From Tetrastigma voinierianum (Eukaryota; Streptophyta; Magnoliopsida; Vitales; Vitaceae), in contig JAEQBH010002967.1 in the NCBI GenBank assembly GCA_016808115.1, positions 1 through 64,000 on the forward strand: a stretch of 64,000 bases of DNA, written 5' to 3'. Both the position numbers and the translations under genes were made by a program. The notes beneath the pieces were generated by a model, which was not told the origin of the DNA, made no database searches, and was given only the letters and a program-made list of their open reading frames with translations. Below, piece by piece: positions 23,881 through 35,560 of this stretch (positions are counted from its first letter, which is position 1; the number at the start of each line of letters is the position of its first letter).

Positions 23881-24966
23881 TGTTAGAATATATCTCAAAT
23901 TCCTATTTAATAATAATTCATTTTTGTAAAGAATATTTTATAGGATAATTCCTTCTTATATTATTGTAATATTATGTTTTCTACTAGAATAAGGAAAACT
24001 TTTAGATATATCCCTATAAATATTATGAGTCACGAGGAGAAAAAGTTATGAAAGAGATTTGGTGTATGAGGAGATGTAAGGGTTTGAGAGATTGAGAGTT
24101 TTGTGAGGTATTTTCTCGGTATTATGGGCATCTTAAGGTTTTTTCATTTGTGATTTTCCTAATCGTATGTCACGATTGATGCTCCAATCTTGTACTCTGT
24201 GTTTTCATACTAGTGAAAAGATTCTCTCTTATCTCCGTGGATGTAGGCATTATTGGCTGAACTATGTTAAAACCCTCGTACACCTATATGTTGATTTCTT
24301 TATCTTTGTGTTCTTGAATTTATATTTTCATGCTTCAAAGCTTTCGTGATTTATACCAAATGGTATCGAGCTTGAAATTAAAGATCTTTGGAAGAACAAA
24401 AGATTCTGACCTGCAGATGAAGATAAAATAAATTTCTGTTCAAAGTGGAGTCGATTACTCTCTTATCAAGATGTTATGGAATTTGATCCAAGGTAGAGAT
24501 TGTTAGAATATGTCTCAAATTCCTATTTAATATTAATTCCTTTCTATAAAGAATATTTTATAGGATAATTCCTAGTTGTTATATTATTGTAATATTATGT
24601 TTCCTGCTAGAATAAGGAGAGATTTAGGAATATCTATAAATATTATGGAGTCGAGAGGAAAAAAGTTATGAAGAGATTTTGTGTGTGTAGAGATGAGTAA
24701 GGGTTTGAAAGATTGGGAGTTTGGTGATGTATTTTCTCTGTAGTGCGGGCATCCTAAGGTTTTGTAATTTTGTGGTTTTTCTTAATATGTTGATATTTAA
24801 TCTGATACCTTGTGTTTTCATGAGTAGAAGATTCTCTCTCATTCGTGGATGAAGACATTATTGGCCGAACCACGTTAAAACCCACATGCACCTATATGTT
24901 GATTTCTTTATCTTTGTGTTCTTGAATTTATATTTTGTTTGTTCAAAGCTTTCTTGATTTATAACC
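23881..24966 (+). mobile_element. Non-autonomous two-LTR retroelement T2
   Basis: Same family as T1. LTRs are at 23,881-24,358 and 24,501 to about 24,966, both starting TGTTAGAATAT. The primer-binding site 'tggtatcgagc' at 24,361 matches the initiator-Met site with one base missing. The purine stretch 'aaggtagagat' lies before the second LTR. The interior is only about 140 bp. Flanks 'attagg' and 'ctgggg' are a poor but possible target duplication, both derived from 'atgagg' as in copy B. It interrupts the LRRs of copy C. Confidence 0.85.
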
Positions 24967-25473
24967 CTGGGGAATAACAAGTTGACTAGTTGAATCCCTG
25001 CTTCGATGCAAAAACTAATTAAGTTGGATTCACTCGATTTGGATGGAAACCTGGTCATTGGAGAAATTCCATTATGGTTGTTTGATTTCAAAGACTTTCT
25101 GTCTTTACATCTTGGAGGAAACAATCTTACTTGGAATAACAATATGAAGATAGTACCCAAGTGTACGTTGTCAGAATTATCTCTCAAATCTTGTGATCAA
25201 CAAGGAGAAATTCCATAATAGATTTCTACCCAAACGACTTTTTTTTTTCTAGATTTTTTTTCCCTTCCACCTACTCTCTTTGGATCTCTAGGATTATTCA
25301 TCCTTTCTCTCTCTCCCATAACAATTTTTCTAGTGAATTACTGGAGAACATTGGAGATGCAAAGTTTATCAGCATTCTGATGTTGGATTGGAACAACTTT
25401 TATGGACCTATTCCTCACTCCATCTCCCAAATTTTCAACCTTCAACTCTTGCATCTGTCTCGTAATAGACTTT

Positions 25474-27296
25474 TGTTAGGCCATTTTTCGGCTTATGCCA
25501 AAATGCTATAAAATTAAAACAGCCTAAACCCTCAAGTGCACGAGTCTCAAGTAATAAAAGTGGTTATCAATTACGAACCAATTATCGTTCCCACGAGGAT
25601 TATAGGTTTTCAAGGGGGATTGAGTACCCCGACTTCTTGATTAATTCACTATTTGAGCTTCTAAATGATTTGATTGTGAAATTACCAAACTAATCTAAAA
25701 TAAAACTAAACAAAAACAATTAATGTCCTATGAGAATCTGAATAGGCAACTAAGAAACCAAAAAAATGACTTGTAGAGAATTAGGGTTGATTACCCTCTG
25801 TGATGTTGCGTGTCTTGCCTTTTTAAAGCCCGGATTGGTTGATGTATGACTTGAATTGGTCCTAGCAATTAGTACAAAGATCCCACTCTCGTGTTCCCCC
25901 TTGTGTTTTCTTGTATTAGCTTCCTATTCATACTTACGTCCTTCTAGGTTGCTAATACAATACTTTTCAACAACATTTTTCCTAAGGTGCTCTATTGGGC
26001 ACTATTACGTTCTTGCAATAAAGCAGCCCGGACTAAGCTCAGATTGGTCATTGTTACGTTTTTGCAATCCTTGCTTATTATACTTAATGTCCCTTCCTAG
26101 TGAAATCCACCAAGTACTAGACTTTTCTAATTTCCTAGGTCTCTTTAACTAGGTTATTTAGCATTCGAAGTGATTAAATCTCACCTTAAGAGAATTAGAG
26201 CTAGATTTAAGGGCTTAGTTCCCGCGTCACCAAGAATACCCTTGTAAAAAGGATTGAAGATCTAATTCTCAGCAAGGTTTAATCAATTAAAACCATAATC
26301 ATCCATATATCTAACACTAAATACAAAAAATCAAGCATATACCAACCAATTAATTAAAGATTAGACAAACATTAACACCACATTTGATAATCAACCCTAT
26401 AGATATTTAGCCTAACATTTCAGCTATCAAGATCCACAAATTCATATATAAGATAAACATGAAATTACAGAAATTATAGAAGAGAAAAAGATTTGAAATA
26501 AAAAATAGAGCAATAAGCCTTGAATGATTGTAAATCCCAACTCTAAGCTGAAATACTTGATCTGCAGTTGTATTTCGCGGTAGCCTTCAATTACAACCAG
26601 AAAATCTCACAAAACAAAGTTGGATCTAATAAAACTGGAAAACTAAACCTAAAGGTGGAACAAAACTCTCAAGAGAGAAGGAACTCTAAAGGAGAGCCTC
26701 TCTCTATGAATTTTTGAAAACCCTAAATCCAAAAGAAGAATGTCATATACATAAACCTCAAAAACTAGGCCAAAATGGGCCCAAAAATGGAAAACATAAC
26801 TAGGTTGCGTTGCGCGGTCGAGAGGCGTAGTGACTTGGTAGCAACCTTACCCGAGATTAGTTTCCACGGTTTCAATAGGATAGCTTCAGGGTCGCGACCT
26901 CACTAAGAGCATGATTCACAATGCGCGAGGGGTCTTCTGGTGTGACACAGGTGCGATCTTGTCGAGGGCTTGATTCCACACAGTCTTACTGTCGCGACCT
27001 TACCGAGATATCATCTACAGAGGTGGTCTTCTTTTGCTGCACGGTCACGACCGTGGCTGTTCCAAGTCATGGCTTTAATCATTTGCGGTCACGATCGTGG
27101 TCTTTTTTTTCAGCCTATCTTCCTTATTTCTTCACCATTTTACTTGCTTCTTATATTCTTTTCTTCATTTCTGGAAAATGCATAGTTGTAGGGGGTTAGA
27201 CATGAAAATAACTAAGAGGAGTGCTTAGTTAGCATCAAAATCATGATTTATGCTATATTTTGAACTAAATAATGCTAACCTAAAGTACTCCTAACA
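25474..27296 (+). mobile_element. 1.8-kb Ty3/gypsy solo LTR in RLP copy C
   Basis: Starts TGTTAGG and ends CCTAACA, forming 7-bp inverted termini. Perfect target duplication ACTTT at 25,469-25,473 and 27,297-27,301. Excision restores 'aatagactttc' of the LRR reading, as in copy A near 12,520. Near its start it carries the block 'caagtgcacgagtc' ... 'agtaataaaa', shared with the gypsy LTRs at 40,083 and 63,573. Motifs 'gtcgcgacc' and 'ggtcacgaccgtgg' occur at 26,890-27,100. No protein is encoded; the open stretches at 25,856 and 26,921 are without family resemblance. Confidence 0.92.
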
Positions 27297-28399
27297 ACTT
27301 TCTAGCAACATTTTCCCAGTTTTTTATCGTCTAGTGAATCTGTTGTACGCCGATTTCTCATCTAACCAATTCTTAGGAGAGGTTCCAACCACCTTTCCTA
27401 TAGACCTTGAAATGTTTGCATTGGGTGGTAACAAGTTTTTTAGGGCCTTACCTTCCAACCTGACTAAGTTGAGAAATCTTGAACGTCTCGAACTCTAGGA
27501 CAACGATATTTTTGGTGAATTACCCAAATTCCTTCTCCAAATCTCCAATCTATGAGTTCTAAACCTGAGGAACAAATCCCTTCAAGGTTCAATCCCTAAA
27601 ATTATTTCCAACCTCAAAAATCTCCATATTCTTGATCTCTCAAGCAACAATCTCACTGGAGAAATCCCCATAGAGTTTGCTAATCTCATAGGAATGTTTG
27701 GGGCACCATATTTGCCATCACTCACCGTTGTTAATGCTCTTATATCAAGGTTTGATTCCGAGAATATTGCAGTAAATGCGCTGATAATGAATTGGAAGAA
27801 GTCTAAACAAGGTCTTCCAAGTCACAACATTGACATGTGTTTCTTGTTAGACTTGTCTAATAACCAACTATCTAGTGAAATCCTAGCCTCGCTAGGCGCT
27901 CTTAAGGCTCTTAAGATGCTCAACCTCTATTATAACAAAGTCTTTGGAAAAATACCAGCAAGCTTAGGAGATTTACAAAATTTAGAGGGTTTGAACTTAT
28001 CCCACAACAAACTCTCTGGTCCCATTCCTACCACCTTCACAAAGCTTTAACAACTTACTACTTTGGATGTGAGTAACAATCAACTGACCGGTCAAATTCC
28101 AATCGGTGGCCAAATGAATACCATGGTGGATCCAAACTTCTATGCTAACAACAGCGGGTTGTGTGGCTACCAAATTCGTGTGTCATGTCCTGAAGACCTA
28201 CCACCAGCTTCGAAGCTATAGGAGCATGATAACAAGGAGCCTTGGATTTGCGAGGAAGCTAAAGAGGATTGGATATCAGTTGGCTTCTTATTAATAATAG
28301 GGATCGTCATCCTTCTTGTTTATTTCCACCAATCACCACCTTGGCTGGCCCAGTCGCCACCACCATCACCCACACTAGTTAATCAAGCAATGGATTTAA

Positions 28400-29541
28400 C
28401 CAAAACAGTCCAGGTCTTCTTCACAAACTTTTTCTATCAAGGTGAAAGTTGTGGATTTTCTAGGACGGTGAAGAATGAAATTCCTGTTGTAATTCCTTGG
28501 TGATATGATGGAAGCTAAGTGTTTTTCATGTGAAGGTTAATAATAAGCATAAAAAATGATAGAGCCGGCCATTTATTAGAAAAAGTTCAGGATCTTGTGT
28601 CAAATTTCATGATTGGGTGAAAAATCAAACATTATAGTGTTAAAGAAAAGAAGAATAGCTTCACATTCTTACTAAGGAAACTTAAGTTTCTGCAAAATTA
28701 AATTCCCAAAGATCGATCGGGTTACAAGAGCTGAAAAGCCAGAAACAACATAATAAAATGAATCTCTTTGCTGAACCAATGGATGAATATAATGAAATTA
28801 AAATCAAAAGTGGTTTTGCATCTTCATCTTTTCGTGGTCATATCCATAGTTGGAATTTGCAGACTTAAGCTAGTTGAGCAGGTTCAAAGAATGATACTTA
28901 CACAACCTCTATTTTCTTCGGCCTTAGTGTCAGTATCCCTAATAAGAAATAATTGGATTATAACCAAAACCAAATTTCAACATGAGAACGTGTGTAACAA
29001 TTATGCAAGTAATATAATAGCATTTTTGTCTATTGCCACAAAAAATATGTGTTTCTTATTTCTTCAATTTCGGTTGTTGGAAAAACCATAATGGCATAAT
29101 CTCTTATTTCTCTATTTTCAGTTTTATGCTTCTTCTAGCATTAATTTTTAACATGAGAATCTTTCTAGTTGATGGTTTATTGGGGATGCTGGTCTTGAAT
29201 GCCTATTTGTTTACAGTGTTTTGTAGGGGTAGAAAGTAATATGGCATGCTATTCATTTATATCTTTTTTTATAAAGAACCAAATGGAGGAGGCTGAGAAG
29301 AGTGAGAGATGTGCAATTTTGTTTGAGTTGGGAAGTAGTAGGTGTAGATCTAAATAACCCTAGAATTTAGGATAAAGCTTTATTCAATTGAGGCACGCTC
29401 CTATCATTAGATTTTTAACCTTATATTCACTTTGTATTACAAAATCTATTTCTAATGGGACTCAGACAGACCTCACTTTCCTGTCACCATTTCAACTCTT
29501 TAACATGGTATGCTTATGCAATTCTACGTAGTTTTAGGACA
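28400..29541 (+). repeat. Downstream flank of RLP copy C
   Basis: Collinear with the flank of copy D at 60,244-61,400: 'gtgaagaatgaaattcct', 'gaagaatagcttcacattc', 'gggatgctggtctt', and 'ccctagaatttaggataaa' near 29,362. From about 28,690 it differs from the flanks of copies A and B. The open stretch at 28,768-29,091 has no counterpart frame in the D copy and is not treated as a gene. Confidence 0.75.
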
Positions 29542-31475
29542 TGTTAGGGTATAATATAAGTCAAATTTATATTTTTCACAAATTTAAATGCTAAGTGAGA
29601 AAAAGAATATAACTTGAATTATTAAAGAGTTAAGGGTAAATTGGTAAAATTGCCAATTAAGGACCCAAAGTCATAAAACAGGAAGATTATATGTTAAGGT
29701 AGACTTTTGATAAGTTGATTTGAAAATTGAATAAAGAGGGTGGACTAAATAGCAAGGGAGGGCTAAGAATGTGAGCCAAATCCCTTTAGAAAACAAATTG
29801 TCTTTTAGAAGATGAATTCTTCATTTTTAGCTTTAGAGCTAGGCATTGGGTTGTGGGGAGAAGAACCAACTTTTGGTTTGCTTTTACTCCATTTGCTTAG
29901 AGCTCTACTTGTTCAAGTGAATAAAAGGAAAGCTTTGTCTTAAAGTTCAAGAAAATCAAGGTTAGGAAACTATCCTAACTCCCTCCTTGTCTAAGTTGTG
30001 TTTGGAAAAACCCTAACTCTCCCCATAAATGTATTTCTGTTAGTTTGAGTTGGGTTTGATGTTTGTTATGATCTGGTTTTGTTTTTGGGTTTGAAATTTA
30101 TATGGTGAAAAAGGGAAAATTGCCCTTTGCATTGGCTTGGAGCCCGCCGCCTAGGTGTAGGGAGCCTTGCATGGCGAGGAATGCAATTACGCTGGCGGCT
30201 TGTGAGACCATCTCTTGAGCCACACTGTCTTCACACAGGCGAAGATGCGCCGCTGGGTGAACCACCTCGTGAGATGTATTTCGAGGCGAGACTTTAATTT
30301 CTTGCCTCTTCTTTGCCTGTTTTTCTTTCTATTCCTACAAAACTTAAACAAATAGGGGAGATTAGTGTAATCGGTAGGACTTGAGTATGAATCTTTGCAT
30401 TTGGTTTACATAAACATATGAATGTTATTAAGACCGGAATAAAGTGCTCTGAAACACATATAATTGTGTGTTTGCCTAAGACTGGATATTGAATTGATAG
30501 GCACGTTTGTTTAGTGCTTCGGCACTCCTGTCTAATGCTACCCAGCACTTCTGTTTCGTGTGACAGGCACGTCTGTTTAGTGCTATAGTACTCCTGCATA
30601 GTGCTACGTCACTCCTGCATAGTGCTATAACACACCTGTTTCGTGTTGTAGGCACGTCACATTAGTGGTCCGGCACTTATGTTTGATGCGTACCGGTACG
30701 CCGAATTTTTATTGTCTTTGCGTCGCAAATGCATTGTTACTACTCTATGAAGACAAATACTTATATGATGTGAATCTGAATAATGAACAATAGGAACACA
30801 AATGTAATCAGCTCGGATGCTAAGGCTTATCTTTGTTTTGTACTGTAGTGTACCTACAGGTATCTCCTGTTATGAAATTCTGATAAGTACTCCTATGGGA
30901 AAAATGAATAATATGATATGTGGAAATAATTATTTGTGCTTATATACTGAAATTGAGGATTAATGTAAGTTGTTATACATGTTATATATGTATTCTTGTT
31001 CTTCCCACTAAGCTATATGCTTAGCACGGGTGTTTCATCCATATAGGTTCTGAAGAAGTTGTCAGAGACAACTCGCACCCGACAAAGCCAACACAACATT
31101 AGGTGCTTCTTTATGTGGGTCCGCTGCCCCATATTTTTTTTGTAATAGAAAATAAAAATGTAATATTTTGTTATAGCAAAACTTGTAAGAAGACAAGTTG
31201 TTAGAAGAGGCGCTGGCATTTGTATTGGACATTTTAATCTGCCATAGTGGTTGTTTTATAAGGTTATGATGCGCCAGTCGAATTTTCATAATTAGGACTT
31301 TTTGAAACAAAGTTTGTATCAATTATGGATCTATGTTTAAAATAGTCTCCCGATAATGACGGAGAAAATTAGGTTAACGGATCTCGGCTACGTGGTGTCC
31401 CACCTCCTACGGTAGGGAAGGCGTTCTGAAGCTCGGTGCTTGTGGCTATTCATTTGGACTTTGTTTCATCTAACA
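29542..31475 (+). mobile_element. Ty3/gypsy (chromovirus-type) solo LTR
   Basis: Starts TGTTAGGG and ends CTAACA. It breaks the homology between the flanks of copies C and D, which resumes with 'ggttgaagcc' near 31,483 and 61,483. It shares blocks with the LTR at 60-2,770, including 'cttagcacgggtgtttcatcc' at 31,019. It contains a degenerate tandem array of about 30-bp units, such as 'gcactcctg' and 'gcacgtctgtttagtgct', at 30,495-30,690. A clear 5-bp duplication is not seen ('ggaca' against 'ttaca'). Confidence 0.65.
30495..30690 (+). repeat. Degenerate ~30-bp tandem repeat in LTR
   Basis: Roughly six units with the pattern 'gcac(t/g)...ctgtttagtgct'. Spacing and sequence vary between units. 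Confidence 0.7.
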
Positions 31476-31870
31476 TTACAGCAGGTTGAAGCCATCTTTC
31501 TATGGTTTGAATCCCAAACTTGTTGTATTAATATTTTTATGATAGAATCATAGTTGTGAAAGGTGCACTTAGGTGTGAGGACGCTATACAAGCTCTTGGC
31601 GCCTCACTTGAGTCGAGGCGACTACCCTTTGGTAAGGTGATGTAAGGCTCTCCCTAAGCACGCCTTTTGCAATTTCCTTCAATTTTGGTACTTTATTGGT
31701 CAACCTTCAGTAAATTTCAGCGATTTTGGAAATTTTGGTTGTTTATTGGTCTTCTTCTCCTTCTCCAGCGTCGAGGTTGGAGAGAAGCGCTAATTTTTTT
31801 TTCCAGTCACAAATATTATCTTCGTTGGCTTCAAAGTTGCTTTTAGTCACATCAAAACAACGTCAATTTT
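31476..31870. repeat. Dispersed repeat with 'gcctcacttgagtcgaggcg' block
   Basis: Matches 61,483-61,657 (beyond copy D), with 'ggtttgaatcccaaact' and 'gatagaatcat', and the region right of the copia LTR at 4,240-4,420 ('tttggttgtttattggtctt'). It is non-coding. Confidence 0.65.
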
Positions 31871-33261
31871 GGTAATGGTTAAAAAAAACCCTTAATGTTT
31901 TACCAAATATCTCACTTACACTTTCAATTTTTTTTTTAAGTCCAAAGAGACTCATGTTGTTGACTCTCGTAGCCTACTTAAGCCCTTTCTTGTTGTAATT
32001 AATAATGTTAAAGAGGTAAAACGATGTTAAAATGGTCGTTAATTGCTGACGTAGTGTCCACATGTCATTGTGGGACCCACTCTCCTCTCTCTTCCCTCAT
32101 CTCTTCTCTTTCCTCTCTCTTCCTTTATCTCTTCTCTCCTCCCTCTCCCTCACCCAACCCCACTAGTTGAACCCAACCTCCCCCAAACCATTTTTTTTTT
32201 AATTTTCTTTTTTTAACACTTAATTTTTAAAATATATTAAATAAAAATTCAAATTTTATTTTTTTAAATATAAATAAATTATTTGGTATTTTAAATCTAC
32301 TAAATAAAAAATCAAATAGATGAGTTTGAAATAATATTTTAATAATAAATATAATTTCAAATGGATGAGGACACAATATTTTTTTATTTTAAAACTGAGT
32401 CTATTTTAAATGGATGAGCTTTAATATTTAATATTTTTATTTAAATGGATATGTTAATATAAAATTTTAAAATATGGATATGTTAATATTAAATATTATT
32501 TCAAATGGATGAGTTTTAATATTTAATATTTTTTATTCAAAAATCAATCTATTTTAATGTATTAAGTTAATACAAATTTTGATAAATAAAAAATATCTGA
32601 GTTTAAAAAAATACAATTTATTTTAAAATATAATTTAAAATGTTAATATTTATTTATTATATTATTGATTACTATAAAACTAATATTTATATTTAAGATA
32701 TTAAATATTTTAATTAAAATCGAATTTATTTTAATGAAATAACTAGACATAAAATTAAAATATTTAAAAAATGAAATAATGAATAATTTATTTATATTTT
32801 AAAAATAAAATTTGATTTTCTATTTAGCATATTTAAAAAATGAATAATTTATTAATATTTTAAAAAATAAATTTTGAAATTTTATTTAATAGATTTTAAA
32901 ACTAAAATAAAATTTTAATAAGTGCGATTTAAAAAAGAAATTTTTTTATTAGAAAAAGAAGGCTTAATCGAGTGCTAAGGTTGGTTGGGGGTGCAAGTGG
33001 GGAGTTGGGTCCAACTAACGGGTTTGATGAGGGGAGGAGGAGGGAAGAGAAGATGAGGAAGCCAGGGTCCATTGTCACGTGGATGCCGCGTCATCGAATT
33101 AAAGGTCATTTTAGCGTCGTTTGTTTCTTTGGCATTAATGGTGCGACAATAACAAGTATGAGCTACAGGAATAAATGACAGGCTTCTTTGGACCTAAAAA
33201 AAATTTCAAGGTATAAGAGGGATATTTGGTAAAAAAACAAGGGGTTTTATGCACCTTTACC
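31871..33261. mobile_element. 1.39-kb element with ~350-bp terminal inverted repeats
   Basis: The left arm runs from 'ggtaatggtt' (31,871) through 'taccaaatatc', 'gtccaaaga', 'aaatggtcgttaatt' and a pyrimidine-rich block to about 32,220. The right arm (about 32,940-33,261) is its reverse complement: a purine-rich block, 'aattaaaggtcatttt', 'tctttggac', 'gatatttggta' and 'cctttacc'. The core (32,220-32,940) is very AT-rich and encodes nothing. Long arms and lack of coding suggest a non-autonomous Mutator-like or fold-back element. No clean target duplication is visible (T-rich on both sides). A half copy lies at 4,880-5,360. Confidence 0.75.
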
Positions 33262-33279
33262 CTTTTTTTTGTCACATAT

Positions 33280-33790
33280 CAAAATGATGTTGTTTTGAGT
33301 CTTATACAATTTTTTAAAGAAACCCCCATCAAAATGACTTCGTTTTGAGGTGTTCACTAAGTTGAAAAAACAAAAGACATTGGGCATGAAATCAATACCA
33401 TTTTGGTCCTATAAAGGCAAAAACGATGTCGTTTTGGCCCTAATGTGTGTTTTCAAGTTTATAACATTCAGACCTCGATTTCTGCCCAGTTTGGTAGTTT
33501 CAACTAAAAAAACCCTAAGCCTCCCAACCAGCGTATTCATATAAATGATAGAAGCTAGAAAAAACCCCAATTAAATGGTTAACAAATTGTGAGAAAATTG
33601 TGAAAAGAAATAGGAAAATAACCTCCCATTTATTGATTAGATTTAAATTTTATATGATATTTGATGATAAAAGATTGTAAAATTTTGGTATATGTGAACA
33701 AATATATATGTAAGATGAGGTGCATGGAGCGCACATAAAAAAGCATGGGCCTTAAGTGTGTCTTGCACCTCAAGGATCCAAGAATTAGTT
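33280..33790 (+). repeat. Third copy of the upstream dispersed repeat
   Basis: Matches 5,380-5,860 and 6,400-6,900: 'gacattgggcatgaaatc', 'cgatgtcgttttggcc', 'tttattgattagattt'. It ends with 'gtgtcttgcacctcaagg', then joins the RLP downstream flank at about 33,790. Confidence 0.7.
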
Positions 33791-35560
33791 GTACTTCCTT
33801 GGCAATGTGATGGGAGCTAAGTGTTTTTCATGTTAATTAATGAACTTTAAGAGAGTGTCATGGAAGGTTAATAATAAGCATACAAAATGATGAAGCAGGC
33901 CATTTATTAGAAAAGTTCGAAGAAACATTGTGAAATTTCATGATCAGTTGAAAAAATCAAGCATTGTAGTGTTAAAGAAAAGAATAATAGCTTCATTCTT
34001 ACTATGGAAACTTAACTTACTAAGGTACCACGAAGCAACCCTACAAGAAGACATAGTGTCAGTATCACTGGTTTCAAAATTTTCCGTTTGTTTAGCGAAG
34101 ATGAAAATAGCGATAAATCTTCTTGTGCAGATTAAATAAATTAGCCAAAATAGAGTGGCAGGGAGATATGGTCCTTTTTTTTTTGGCTCTAGAAGCCATT
34201 TCTCTTTCTTGATTGAACCAAAAATATCAAAACACTTAATAGTCACTCCAACGAACTGAAGATATGCTTGACGCTATTACCGACAGAGGAAAAAAGAGGA
34301 AGAAAATGAGGCTGTCTACTAAATTTTGTGTAATCACCTTGAAAATTCTGATGTCCTATATATAGACTACCACAACAGAGATAACTGTTGACTCCTTGGT
34401 CCTTAAGTGTGGACGAGGTAATAAACTTAGATTCTTAGAATTCTGAAGGAGACATTATATTATTCACTGAATGTCATTGATTTCATTCATTATTTCCAAC
34501 ATTTCTTTCTCCAAAGGAGAAAATAGGCTATCACCAACGATTTCACATAGTGGGGCAATAAAGGAGGCATGAATTCATATAATGGGGAAAGAGTAAGGAA
34601 AATGACAGAGGGGTGATTGTGGACCGCCCTTCATGTCCAAGTCCCAATCATACTCTCTTTCTAATCAGAGAGGAAAATACCAAGTCATGACTACACTCCT
34701 AAGCATTAATTCAAAAAGGAAAACATGATGAAATTAATTTCATAATTAGGCAGATGGACAGTAAGAAATGGGGCCAAAATTAATTCTGCTACGCAACAAC
34801 TAATTTTCTGACCATTTACTTGGAAAGTGATGACTACCAAGTCATCACAAAATTAACTTTTAAGACCTGTGCATTGGAAGGTTCCTTCTTTTCCAACCAA
34901 GAACACAACATTATTTTTCTCTTTTCAGACTACTTTTTGGAAAGTAAACAAGTCACCCATATAAAGCATAACAGAGGGTTGAATAATAATGCCCTGAAGA
35001 TTCTTACGGAGGAAAAAAGAGGAATAAAATCAGGCCGTCTATGAACTTTTGTGTAGTCACCTTGAAGATTCTGATGTATTATATGTAGACTACCAGAACA
35101 GGGATAACCGCTGACTCCTCACTCCTTGAATTCTGAATAAGGTAATAAACTTAGATTCTTAGAATTCTGAAACAAGAATTATATCATCCGTCATTCAATA
35201 TTTTTAACATTTCTTTCTCCAAAGGAGAAAATAGGCTATCACCATTGATTTCACATAGTGGGGCAGTAGAGTTCTAGATGAGAAAATACGGGGAAAGAGT
35301 GAGGAAGATGAGAGACGGTAGAATTTTGAGTATTTAACGCACTCCTAAGCATTAATTGAAAAAAGAAAACATGACGAAATTTCAAAAATAGGCAGATAGA
35401 CAGGAAGAAATGGGGCCAAAATACCAGTCCTAAATGACCATTTAGAATGGATCAAGGAAATTCCTTTTTCCTACCAGAACGGCAATGGATGTTATATCAA
35501 AACATGATGTCATTCTAAGGTAGGATTTGTTTTTTAAATTTTTTTCATAATTTATTACTG
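33790..35560 (+). repeat. Orphan RLP downstream flank (lost fifth copy)
   Basis: Matches the downstream flanks of copies A and B from 'gtgatgggagctaagtg' onward, including 'aatttcatgatcagttg' and the 'caccttgaaaattctgatg' module at 34,265-34,430. A second copy of that module follows at 34,995-35,150. No LRR sequence precedes it; a dispersed repeat is joined instead, so the gene itself has been deleted or replaced. Confidence 0.7.

Larger units (their letters stand above)
22781..28400 (+). pseudogene. LRR receptor-like protein, copy C (three LTR insertions)
   Basis: The ATG at 22,781 opens a clean signal peptide, which contains an expanded (GTCTTG)6 tract. A deletion of about 20 bp after 'SWSC' then shifts the frame. 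LRR sequence is readable at 23,060-23,326, 23,717-23,870, 24,967-25,473 and 27,302-28,110. The last open stretch (27,694-28,050) encodes 'LLDLSNNQLSSE' and 'LNLSHNKLSGPIPTTF', then stops. The frame continues through 'NNSGLCGYQI' to a second stop near 28,219 and a transmembrane segment at about 28,265-28,327. Three retroelement insertions separate the pieces. Removing them restores collinearity with copy A but not an open frame. Confidence 0.9.

Noticed and set aside
28768..29091. 107-codon open stretch downstream of copy C
   Set aside because: The duplicate at 60.6-60.9 kb does not keep the frame, and no domain is recognisable.
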